Shown here piece after piece: positions 55,655 to 64,000 of a stretch of 64,000 nucleotides of DNA; the first letter of the stretch is position 1; each line of letters begins with the position of its first letter. This DNA is from Shinisaurus crocodilurus. Lineage: Eukaryota > Chordata > Lepidosauria > Squamata > Shinisauridae. The translations under genes and the position numbers were made by a program. The notes under the pieces are model-generated. The model had not been told where the DNA came from and searched no databases. It was given only the letters and a program-made list of their open reading frames with translations. Where the stretch lies: NCBI GenBank assembly GCA_021292165.1, contig JAHFWL010000296.1:1-64000 (forward strand). The letters are read 5' to 3'.

Positions 55655-55725
55655 CTCCTGGCAAATCCTGGGAAAACTGGCAGTCCTGGCAAATCCTGGC
55701 AAAACTGGCAGTCCTGGCAAATCCT
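55655..55725 (-). repeat. Tandem repeat in the Copia leader
   Basis: Units around CCTGGCAAATCCTGG and AAAACTGGCAGT repeat about two and a half times between the 5' LTR and gag, next to the primer-binding site. Confidence 0.8.
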
Positions 55726-55739
55726 GGGCCCATAACCCA
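55724..55739 (-). promoter_or_regulatory. Primer-binding site matching the initiator tRNA-Met anticodon arm
   Basis: The minus-strand element carries TGGGTTATGGGCCCAG one base inside the 5' LTR. Its complement CTGGGCCCATAACCCA is, from memory, the anticodon stem-loop of vertebrate initiator tRNA-Met, including the CAT anticodon. Priming from an internal tRNA position is known for Drosophila copia, which uses a half tRNA, and is unlike 3'-end priming. Confidence 0.85.
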
Positions 55740-55740
55740 C

Positions 55741-56277
55741 TGTTGGCATTTACATGCCTGCCCAAAAGTCCTGTGGTTCTCCTGTGTGCCTGCTAACTGC
55801 AACCTTGCTTTAGCTTCCAGCAAACACAGAGCAAATTCCACCACAGTCCGATCTTTAGTTCTCCTGCCCTGTTGCAGCAATCAGGAAACAGAAGCTTTCC
55901 TATTCTAATTGTTTTATTATTTTCATAAAACAATTACACACTACAAAATAAAGACAGAGTCAGTTCTGAGAACATTACATAACATAGAGATCCAAATTAG
56001 AAAAAGAAGGAAAAAAATGAAGAAGCAAGCACAGCAAACATACACACCCAGCTGTGCTTGAGAGCCAATGGGAATCAAGACAAGCATATGACAGTATAGC
56101 AACTGTCATATTGTAACACCCACTTTCTCCTACTAGATGGCCAAGGACATCTAGATATGGGAACGAGGAACACCTGTTCCAAAGACCTTCAGTATTGCAA
56201 TGCTGAATTGCCGGCTGCTAAGTTTTACTGAAAGAAAAAACCTTTAAGCAAGCTCATGCTTGATTCATAATCCAACA
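55741..56277 (-). repeat. Copia 5' LTR
   Basis: This 537-bp LTR is nearly identical to 50911-51454 and also bounded by TG and CA. It should carry the promoter of the element, but I did not identify its TATA box with confidence. The outer flank is CCCCA (56278-56282). Confidence 0.93.
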
Positions 56278-56435
56278 CCCCATCCCTTGGCTCAAAGTGG
56301 CCAAGGGGGCAGTTTCAAGGGGAGAATAAGTGGGAGAGGGAAGGGTGAAGCACCTCTTCCTGACCACCAGTTTTCTCTCAGAAATGCTCCTTCTATTACT
56401 AGCATGATGAGGCAAACCAAGGAGTTTTCTCCTAC

Positions 56436-56493
56436 CTGGAGTAATCAAGAGTGCAAATGAGAAAACAACAAACAGAAGGAGAATCTTCATCAT
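56436..56493 (-). CDS. Beta-defensin-like signal-peptide exon c (unit B), promoter present
   Basis: This minus-strand 58-nt exon, ATG at 56493-56491, encodes MMKILLLFVVFSFALLITP plus one base, with donor GTAGGA at 56435-56430. A second ATG directly follows the first. A TATA box lies 61 bp upstream. In the transcribed direction the 5.4-kb Copia element begins only about 150 bp after the donor, so any transcript to a downstream exon must now cross it. Of the three signal exon types this copy has the best promoter but the most disturbed downstream region. Confidence 0.66.
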
Positions 56494-56553
56494 GGTTGAT
56501 GCTGGAATCTCAGGATCGCTGGACAGATGGGACCCCGAACCTGCAAGTTTCCC

Positions 56554-56562
56554 ATATTTATA
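56554..56562 (-). promoter_or_regulatory. TATA box of signal exon c (unit B)
   Basis: The minus strand reads TATAAATAT upstream of GGGAAACTTGCAGG. The same segment is deleted in unit A. Confidence 0.62.
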
Positions 56563-56704
56563 GAACACAGGGGATTGTGACATGCCGAGCTGTTGAGATT
56601 TGGCTGGATCAGCTTTGCCTCCAGGATACACTACTGTGGTTGAAGAACAAAGAAATCACGTTTTAAAAAACCAACAAAACACTTTGCAGCATCACCCAGG
56701 ACAG

Positions 56705-56880
56705 TGGGGGTATTTCTGAGACACTCTACGTCCGTTCCTCTATCTCTCTTCCTCTCCTTTCCCCCTCACTTCCTCCTCTCACCCTTTTCTCTCTTTCTCC
56801 CTTTCCCTCCACAGATGCCTCCCCCCTTTCCCCCTCCCCAGCAGTAATAAGGTGTTGAAAAAAGAGATTCCATGGGCACT
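56705..56880. other. Polypyrimidine-rich tract deleted from unit A
   Basis: Mainly C/T on the plus strand (56740-56835). It lies in the segment upstream of exon c that unit A has lost. Confidence 0.6.
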
Positions 56881-56895
56881 CAAGGAAGCCATTTA

Positions 56896-56896
<1 letters not shown>

Positions 56897-56951
<55 letters not shown>

Positions 56952-56952
56952 C
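56897..56952. repeat. (AAT)n microsatellite (unit B)
   Basis: Paralog of 18650-18703, about 400 bp upstream of the exon c ATG here. Confidence 0.9.
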
Positions 56953-57089
56953 CCATCACTGTTGCACACATGTGGTGATTTTCATGGGAGTCGTGCAGGG
57001 AGGGCAACCTTTCGCGGCTGTGCCCCCCCCGCCCCTAGCACTCCTGTGTGGCAATTAGGCTTTTAAAATCGCTTCCATTGGCACCCATG

Positions 57090-58795
57090 GAACATTTTAT
57101 ATAATCCTAATTGTTGCATGGGAGGGGGGCTTTTGGGGGGAGAGTTAACTCTTCCTTCCCCAGCTGTGCCCCCATCACCCCATGTGGCAATTAAAAAACT
57201 TTTAAAGAAGACTAATTGCTCCCTGGGGGGTGGGGCAGGAAGGGTTGTCGTGGGCCAGATGGGAAGGCCACACTGGCTGCATGTTCCCCACTTCTGCTGT
57301 AAGAGCTCCTTCTTGGCTATGTTCACTTACCCCAGATATGCACAACCGTAATAGGATTCCAGTGCTGTTTGCTATGAAGACTGCTTTGGGTGTCACAATG
57401 TCCAGAAGGTTGCCATGTTTGTCTATTGCAGTCCTGTGCCACGGAAGGTTTAGATGTGTGGCTGGACAGATGCCCCTGTAGGGCTGCCAAGTTTTGAAAT
57501 AAAAAAAATCTGGTAGCTGGGGAACAGCCCTCAGAATTAGGGCAGAGAGCCCAGAACAGGCCCAAGGGCAGTGTCGCTGGGTTGGGGCTGGAAACCTCTG
57601 ATAGGTGCAGGGGCAGAGCCCAGCAGTGTCAGGGGGCAGAATCCTGCCAAAAGCCGTATATTTGCCGAAGTGTACAGACATCTTTGGTATTCTTCTAAAG
57701 AAACAGGAGGTGAATAAATACGGACTTGCCAGTGTGGTGTAGTAGTTAGAGTAGAACTGGAGAAACCCGGGTTCAGATGCCCACTCTGCCATGCTGTTGA
57801 CCTTGGGCCAGTTGATATCTCTAAGCCTATCCCACCTCACAGGGTTGTCGTGAGGATAACATGGGAAGGGGGAAGGGATGGGCCATGTACAAAACATGCT
57901 GTCCAAGCCGGCACTCAGAAGTGACATTAAAGCAGTAAACACAACTTGCTGAGGCAGGAGGAATAATAAGAGGGTTTGTTGAATATCTGCTTATTACTGC
58001 TAAAGCGGCACACGCCCCTTCTGCCCCGGCCTGGGCTGGAGGAGAGCCTTTGCAAGTGTAGCATTCCTAATAAAGCATGCACCATTCATTTCATTGCCTT
58101 TTGCTGGAATGAATCCCTGGGTTTTATTTCCTTGAAAGCGTCATGGCTATCTAGCTGGAACCCTGAACAAGAGCACCCTGAGCTGAAACATTCGTTGCAG
58201 GTGACACTTGCAATTTGACAAACCTGTATGTAGTCTGCCCTTTAATTGTTCTTCTTCTTTTTTCTTTCTCTAAAGGAAAACACCCCCAAATGCTTTAGAT
58301 TTTCCTCGTAGGGAAGGAATCGCAAAGCCCTGGAATACTTTGATGGGCCCCTTTCCGCATGTTTTCCACCCCATGTGTCCCCTTCTACACCTGTCAACTG
58401 TTGGCGGGCATGTGACAATGGCTTTTGCTCTCCCTTTCCCAGAAGCCTCTTGTTTCACCATTCTTGTCTTGCACAGCCTGGGCCACAATTCATTGGCTAA
58501 TTGGGCCGAGCTGGGAAGAAGGGTATGTGCAAAAGGACATTTCTCCAGCAATGAAGAAATCAGTTCCTGTCTGTTAAAAATGTGGGTTCTGTTTAACAGA
58601 TCTGGTTCCCTGGTTTCACTTGCAAAAACGGTGTGTTGGCAGACTGCTCGGCCAGAGTGTAGTTCCTGCCCCAACACTGGCAGCTATGGACAAGGGGCCT
58701 TCCGGAAAGGTGGTGTAGTTCCTAAGCAAAGGCTTCACTTAAACAACGGAAGCTGCTCCAGTGGTCCTGCATCACATACATAAGACAAGGCCTGA
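57090..58795. other. Unit B-only intergenic sequence
   Basis: About 1.7 kb with no match in unit A except at its edges; unit A joins straight across it near 18845. It holds a Sauria SINE (57727-57900). A minus frame of 246 codons (57202-57942) overlaps the SINE and has no recognised domain, so I do not call it. Confidence 0.5.
57727..57900 (+). mobile_element. Sauria SINE, forward
   Basis: GCCAGTGTGGTGTAGTAGTT, CCCGGGTTCAGATGCCCACT and CACAGGGTTGTCGTGAGGAT match head, B box and body. The tail is poorly preserved. Confidence 0.85.
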
Positions 58796-59898
58796 CCGTG
58801 TCTTATCAATCAGAGCTGCAGAATACTCTGACAGCTGCAAGCTAGCAGGATGTAAAGTTAATAAGATATGCAAAGACCCATTTCCGAAGTGATTTCCCCC
58901 TCCGAATAGGCAGAACACACCCTCCAGGTGCAGCTATGAATGGGCTGAAGAGGGGTTTTGCAAGTATCACCTTCATGAACCTCATCGACTGGACCGAGCA
59001 CCCATTCACAGGAAATGTTTCCCCTTTGTTTAAGGGTGGTGCAACAACACAGTCCTTTCACTTTAGGCCCAGTTGCATGAACCCTGCTCAGGCTAAGCAC
59101 AAACACCTAAAAACCTGAGGGGAGGGTCGAATGAAACCATTTCCCTACATACGAGGGGAAAGAACAATAAAGTTGATCAAAGTTCTATTTTGAATATATT
59201 CTACTGTGGGTATCAAGGTGTGTGTATGTAGGCTCAACAGTAATGTAGGTTAATAACGCCAAGCTGACCACGTTGGATTAGGGTAGCAAACAAAATAAAA
59301 ATCAGTTTATTTTAATTCCCAAAATCTTAGTTCCAGGAAAAAAACCCTTCAAACCTGCCTACCCAACCACCAACAGACAAGACAAGACTACAACAAGAAC
59401 CAGCATAATAATAATAATTGACATCACTCAATACCCCTTATATACTCCTCCCCCACCCTTTCTAAGACATCGCTAACCACAACCACTCTTTCAACATTCT
59501 AGACTCACCAAACATACTAACGCTGACATACACCAGGGAGCTGAACTGTGAGGTTATGCCACAAATTGGTCTAGTAAAGTACATTGCTGAAGTTCATGGT
59601 CTGTGGACCAGAGCTACAATTCTCAGCACTTAAGATTTTTTGCTCACCTATTGTGATTTGGACAATCAGGCATGGCATCAACCCAGGTTTTCTGGATCAA
59701 TGCCTGCCGTAGTTTGTAGGGCATATTCAAACAGCTTTGCCACAAGACACTTGGGCTCTTGGCGCCTCTAGGTTCCGCTGCCAGAGTTCCAGCTATTCCC
59801 TCCCAGGGAAGGTAAACCCCAGCATCCTGCTCACCCTCGGACAATCCCAGGGAGACACAACGGCTCCTGCAGAGGGTATGGACTGCTGAGTTTCTGAC

Positions 59899-60079
59899 TG
59901 GGTTCACACCACACGGCAACCCACGATGGGCAACCAGCCATGGTGGGTTGTCGTATCGTTCAAACTTGGCGTGTCCTCCACAGGGTGGCTCAATTTTCCT
60001 CAAATAAGCCACCCCGAGAACCCATGGCTTGTTGTAGGGTTGTTCATACCCATGATGGGTTGTTGTGCTGTCCGAACCC
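59899..60079. mobile_element. Foldback (MITE-like) element, unit B
   Basis: Paralog of 19880-20060 with the same arms (TGGGTTCACACCACACGGCA and GTGCTGTCCGAACCC). Confidence 0.6.
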
Positions 60080-60198
60080 GGAACAGTGATTTTAACGTGG
60101 GTTGTTAAATAAGCCACCCCAGCTGGGGCATGCTGGGAGTTGTAGGCTGAAAACACCTGGGGACCCAAAAATGGAGAACAGTGCTCTAGACCTGTCCT

Positions 60199-60296
60199 CC
60201 CCAACCTGGTGCCCTCCAGTTGTGTTGGGCTACAGCCCTATAGATGTATTGTTGTACAGTTGTAGTCCAATACTTCTGGAGGGCACCAGTTGGGGG
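60199..60296. mobile_element. Short foldback element, unit B
   Basis: Paralog of 20180-20277 with identical CTGGAGGGCACCAG arms. Confidence 0.6.
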
Positions 60297-60957
60297 AAAG
60301 CTGACCAGTGGCGGCTGGTGCCCAGTTTGGCTGGTGAGGCAGAGGCTGGTCAGCAGAGGAGGAGCCGAGGGGTCAGCAGAGGTCATGCCATCTGCCCAGG
60401 ACATCTCCGTGTTCCACAGAGTGGCCAGGGCACTGACAGAGCACCAGCCATACCAGGAGGAAAATCCCCCAGAGCCATCTGGAATCCATCAGAATCCATT
60501 CGCCTCCACGGGAGGAAATTTCAATAGATCAGCTCACCCATGCAGAGGGGAAAAGCTGCTAAAAGTCTAAACCATGACAGGAAATGATCTGACCATGGCA
60601 AGGGAATCGATTTTACACACACACCCCCACATTCAGATCACCATCCTCCCGCCCAGCTGAGAAAATCACACTGAGAATGTGACCCGCCACATGCGTTGGG
60701 CTGATGACGTGCTGGGGCAGCTGCATGGTTGTCATGGTAGCCACAAAGTCCTCAGCTGCCCCAGATCTAATGGCTTCAGCAGGCATGTGAAGGTCTCCCA
60801 GAAATATCATCCTGGGCTGGGAGAACATCTCTGTCAGCGCAGCCAGCGAGAGAATAACTGAGCATGTTGAGTCCGCATTGGCATGTTTTTTTAGTGTCCC
60901 CACCCTCTTTGAGTGTTTTTTTTGTGTGTGTGTGTAAATATTTTTTGTGCTTCTAAA

Positions 60958-61095
60958 CATAAGAACATAAGAAGAGCCATGCTGGATCAGACTCAGGGTC
61001 CATCTAGTCTAGCATTCTGTTCACAGTGGCCAACCAGGTGCTCATGGGATCCCACAAGCGAGCCGGACATGAGTGCAACAGCACCTTCTGAAAGC
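60958..61095 (-). mobile_element. CR1-like 3' untranslated fragment (unit B)
   Basis: Paralog of 21156-21305. Here it directly follows the unit sequence without the extra LINE tail found in unit A. Confidence 0.7.
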
Positions 61096-62189
61096 TTGGG
61101 GTTCTCCCAAGCCTGCTAATACTTCCTTTGTGTGCAAGAGCGGTGCCATTTTGGCTATATAATCAATGGCTCGCACAGTCCAGATATCAGAAATAGAGGG
61201 AATGATGAAGTTCTGTTCCTGCTGGCTTGAAACCTGAAGTTACGGAGACCTACCTACAGAGGTATTCGGTGTGTGCGCATGTGTACACGACCCCCCTGTG
61301 TATAACGTCCTCACATAGAAATCCCACCAGAATCTATTTGGCTGTGTTTACTCTTGCTTCAAAGACAAGGGGTTGGATCCAGGCTTAGCCACAGATAGAG
61401 TAGACCCATTGAAATCAGTGGAGCTTAAGTTAGTCATGAATAACTTGTCCCATTGAATTCAATGGGTCTACTCTAAGCATGACTAAGTCCAGACACTCAA
61501 CCAAAGGTGTAAGAGAAAAAATCATGCTTGAAGCATCCTTGACGCATGGGCCCTTCCAGTTGGCAGTGAGTGGATTCTGGTCTTTAGCCACATCTATACA
61601 AACAGAGCCCATCCCAGGAATAGGAGACTTCACCCCTTCCATCTTCTTCTCAGCTGTTCTCATAGATCAGGGGTGCAGAATCTCTTTCGGTTTGAGGGCT
61701 GAATTTCATTTTGGAAAAGCTTTTGTGGGCCACATTCCAGTGGTGGATGTCTCCGAAGGCAAAAATGATATTTTTTTTAGCTAAAGGATATTTTAGCTCT
61801 TGCTGCCAGTAACGAAGGGTAGCCCCTTTCATTCATTTGGGAGCTCTCTCACAGTATTTATGCAAAACACATTTGCTGCTGTTGCGGCAGATGCTCATGA
61901 ATACAGCATGTTGCAAACGTGATCTTGTGTCACACACAAATGCAACTGCAGGAGAAGTAGGAGGAGTTTGAAAGGTGATGTGTGCAGGGAAAAATGGCCC
62001 CTAAAAAAAAAAGGTGGGTTTTTTTCGTTCATCTATGTGGGGCTGAGAAGGAACGAACCAATGGAGATTGTTTAAAAAGAAGAAGAAAAAATAGACAGCT
62101 CCTCCTGCCCCCTCACAAACAATCATGGAGAAGGAGAAGGGAGATGGGAAGTGTTGGATAATTAAAATTGCAGTCAATTGCAGAGTAAT

Positions 62190-63290
62190 GTTGCTCTTCT
62201 TGTCCGTGTGCCTACTTGCTTCCCACCTGCTCAACAGAGGCAAACGAACAGACGTAGCACAACCAGATATAAAATATTTGGTTTTTTAGCTGCACTTGGG
62301 GAAGGTAGGCAGTGGGGCATGTGGATTCCCTTAAAAGTTGCCAATCTCACCCAATAATGTGGACAATGGATATGCTATTGCCTCCGTGTTGTCTACACCA
62401 CGGGCTTCAACCCTTTCAAACTGGGGACCCAACCTTTAGGTCAAGAGTGCATTTGGGAACCTACTTCTTCTTCTTTTTAACTATAGATTTGTATGGTGGT
62501 AGTGCTGCTGTTGCAACCCACTTGAGGTCAGGCTGCAAGCCAGTTGGGGCTTCCGACCTCCCAGCTGAGGACCAATGGTCTAGGTCCTACTGGTCCTTTG
62601 CCGTTGTCCAGAATGCCTAACTGATTTACACAGCTATCTTTGAAGAGCAATATGGGGAGTTGCCTTATCCTGAGTCAGACCATTGGTCTATCTAGCTCGA
62701 TGTTGTCAACGCCAATAAGCATCCATCTTTTCAGACCTGGAATCAACCATTAGCCCAAATGTTCATTTGGGAACCCACTTCTTTTATCTTTAATCTTCTA
62801 TGTAGTGCTGTTAGAACCCACTTTAGGTTGGCCTGTGGTTGAGATGTATCAGTTGAAGACCCATGGTCTATTTCAGTTGATGTGGGGTGACACAGTGAGC
62901 CCCCCCCAATCCTTGCTAGAGGTCCTCATGGACTGAATGAATTCAAGAACACTGGTTGCTCAGAAATGCAATCGATATCCACGGCAGATGTGCAGGGGTT
63001 CCTGAGCAGACATATCACAATGGAAACAGACCCTTGCAATTGCAGATTTTGGCAACCGGCGGAATAGAGAGAAGTTCAATGTGGACAGACTTGAGTGGTT
63101 GAGGAGCCAACCACATGGCCTCAACTGACTAGGGATTTTGTAACAACAATGAGCTACTGATAGTCACCAGCAAACTTGATGCTCTCTGGCGTAATGTTGG
63201 GTGGGCAATAAGAACATCAGAAAGTAAGAAGAGCCTTGCTGGATCAGCCCAAAGGTCCATCTAGTCTAGCATATATTGATTCTAGGCCGA
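62190..63290. repeat. Module M2, third copy
   Basis: Matches 23080-24600 and lacks the 23493-23925 hAT insertion. A deletion joins 62155 to the module (junction near 62157-62192). Confidence 0.72.
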
Positions 63291-63479
63291 CCAAATATTA
63301 TACTGACTAATCACTACAACACACTCGCTGTGGAGGACGGAAGGGTTGTTTTTTGTTTGTGGCTGCTGTGAAAAGGGCAAACTCCATGTTAGCCTTAATT
63401 AGGAAAGGAATTGAAAATAAAACTGCCAATATCATACCCCCCTTACAAATCTATGGTGCGACCATACTTAGAATACTAC
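63230..63479 (+). pseudogene. CR1-like LINE fragment cut by an insertion
   Basis: Paralog of 24560-24840 (ANSMLALIRKGIENK). The reading breaks off at 63479 in the middle of the phrase that continues TACAGTTCTGG in unit A. Confidence 0.7.
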
Positions 63480-64000
63480 TGTTGGGGATTGCCAAAAGAC
63501 CTGGGAGAGGATATTGTGATATATTATCTCTCCCCTCTTGCTTTTGCAAACACAGCAGAGTATACCCAACTACAGGCGAAATACGTGTGCATGCGGAGCT
63601 GCTGGTTAAAGCAGGGCTGTGCATTTAGTTGATACAGACTGTCCCTTTTGGACAGGCTGGATCTTCACCTGGTTTCCCCCTTACACTACCAATAAGACAA
63701 ACAGTCTTTTGGAGGTTAAAAACAGAGTTTACTCACTCAGATCTTGCAGATTGGACACAGGCAGGCTTAAGAATGTATTTACAGTTGTGTAGGAATCATA
63801 TGGTAGTCGACCTGTTCTGAACTTGGGAAAAGTTCAGAACTGCAACTCGGCTACATCTTCATACATGTTGTTCCTACAATTTCATGGCTCCGACTGTTTT
63901 CCCGGGGCAGGAAGAGAAGGTGACTGGTTACGCCCACATCCTGCACTAGGAGGTCTGGGTAATGTCCACAGGGTCTCTGCTCTAGGATGCAGAGACTCCG
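63480..64000. mobile_element. Probable start of an LTR element, cut by the window end
   Basis: TGTTGGGGATTGCC begins exactly where unit B departs from unit A inside a CR1 copy. A TG start and a clean junction suggest an LTR. The far end, coding region and target duplication lie outside the window. Confidence 0.45.

Larger units (their letters stand above)
50911..56277 (-). mobile_element. Nearly intact Copia (Ty1/copia) LTR retrotransposon
   Basis: The 5367-bp element has two LTRs, a primer-binding site, gag-protease and pol in Copia domain order (integrase before RT and RNase H). CGCCA before and CCCCA after are a 5-bp target duplication with one change. Unit A has the uninterrupted site CCCAC-CCCCA-TCCC at 18373-18377, so this insertion followed the duplication, or unit A descends from a chromosome lacking it. 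It lies between signal exons c and d. Low LTR divergence suggests a recent insertion. Confidence 0.95.
58796..62155. other. Intergenic block shared with unit A
   Basis: This aligns with 18840-22290 and includes the foldbacks at 59899-60079 and 60199-60296 and the CR1-like fragment at 60958-61095. No gene was recognised. Confidence 0.5.

Noticed and set aside
55724..55739. Possible tRNA gene because of the match to tRNA-Met
   Set aside because: Only the anticodon arm matches; there is no acceptor stem, D arm or T arm, and the position beside an LTR fits a primer-binding site.
56726..57007. Poly-Tyr/poly-Asn frames at AAT microsatellites (also 18547-18876 and 35449-35691)
   Set aside because: Translation artefacts of triplet repeats.
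57202..57942. Minus-strand frame of 246 codons
   Set aside because: It overlaps a Sauria SINE, has no recognisable domain, and the sequence is absent from unit A.

Overview
The window reads as squamate (lizard or snake) nuclear DNA. Full-length and partial copies of the tRNA-headed Sauria SINE lie at about 2289-2530, 30490-30750, 48508-48575 and 57727-57900, among CR1-like LINEs, another non-LTR LINE family, hAT-type DNA transposons and long microsatellites. I see no bacterial-style operons and no long host gene. Nearly every long open frame belongs to a retrotransposon.

The host content I can support is an array of beta-defensin-like first coding exons, all on the minus strand. Three are intact 58-nt exons (start codon, hydrophobic signal peptide, phase-1 GT donor): type a (3756-3813 and 31970-32027), type b (11736-11793 and 42648-42705) and type c (18532-18589 and 56436-56493). 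A fourth, type d (18065-18105 and 50597-50637), has lost its start. Types a and c(B) have a TATA box 60-80 bp upstream of the ATG. I found no canonical six-cysteine second exon. The best candidates are four related, degenerate exon-like stretches with a conserved splice acceptor (13239-13336, 25695-25831, 44574-44671, 47587-47726), which look like decayed second exons. The array therefore appears largely pseudogenised, or its mature exons are too diverged for me to read.

The backbone is a tandem segmental duplication. Unit A starts at or before base 1 and unit B starts near 28250, where base 1 matches about 28249. Homologous stretches keep the same order through both units (1-8000 with 28250-41970; 11450-15200 with 42360-46590; 18040-24840 with 50571-63480), broken by unit-specific insertions and deletions. 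Older modules recur inside each unit.

Mobile elements then sculpted each unit. Unit B has an almost intact Copia LTR retrotransposon (50911-56277, minus strand) between signal exons c and d. Its LTRs are nearly identical, its target duplication is visible, and unit A still has the empty site. Its primer-binding site matches the anticodon arm of initiator tRNA-Met, and a single in-frame TGA separates gag-protease from pol. Unit A has a different, decayed Copia fragment (15244-18011) carrying a nested solo LTR, two hAT elements with perfect 8-bp target duplications (8483-9123, 9190-10104), and a third hAT (23493-23925) whose empty site survives at two paralogous loci. Unit A also lost the promoter of signal exon c through a roughly 340-bp microhomology deletion.

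Sequence similarity was judged by eye. Percent identities, repeat family names below superfamily level, and the defensin assignment of the second-exon candidates need a database search.
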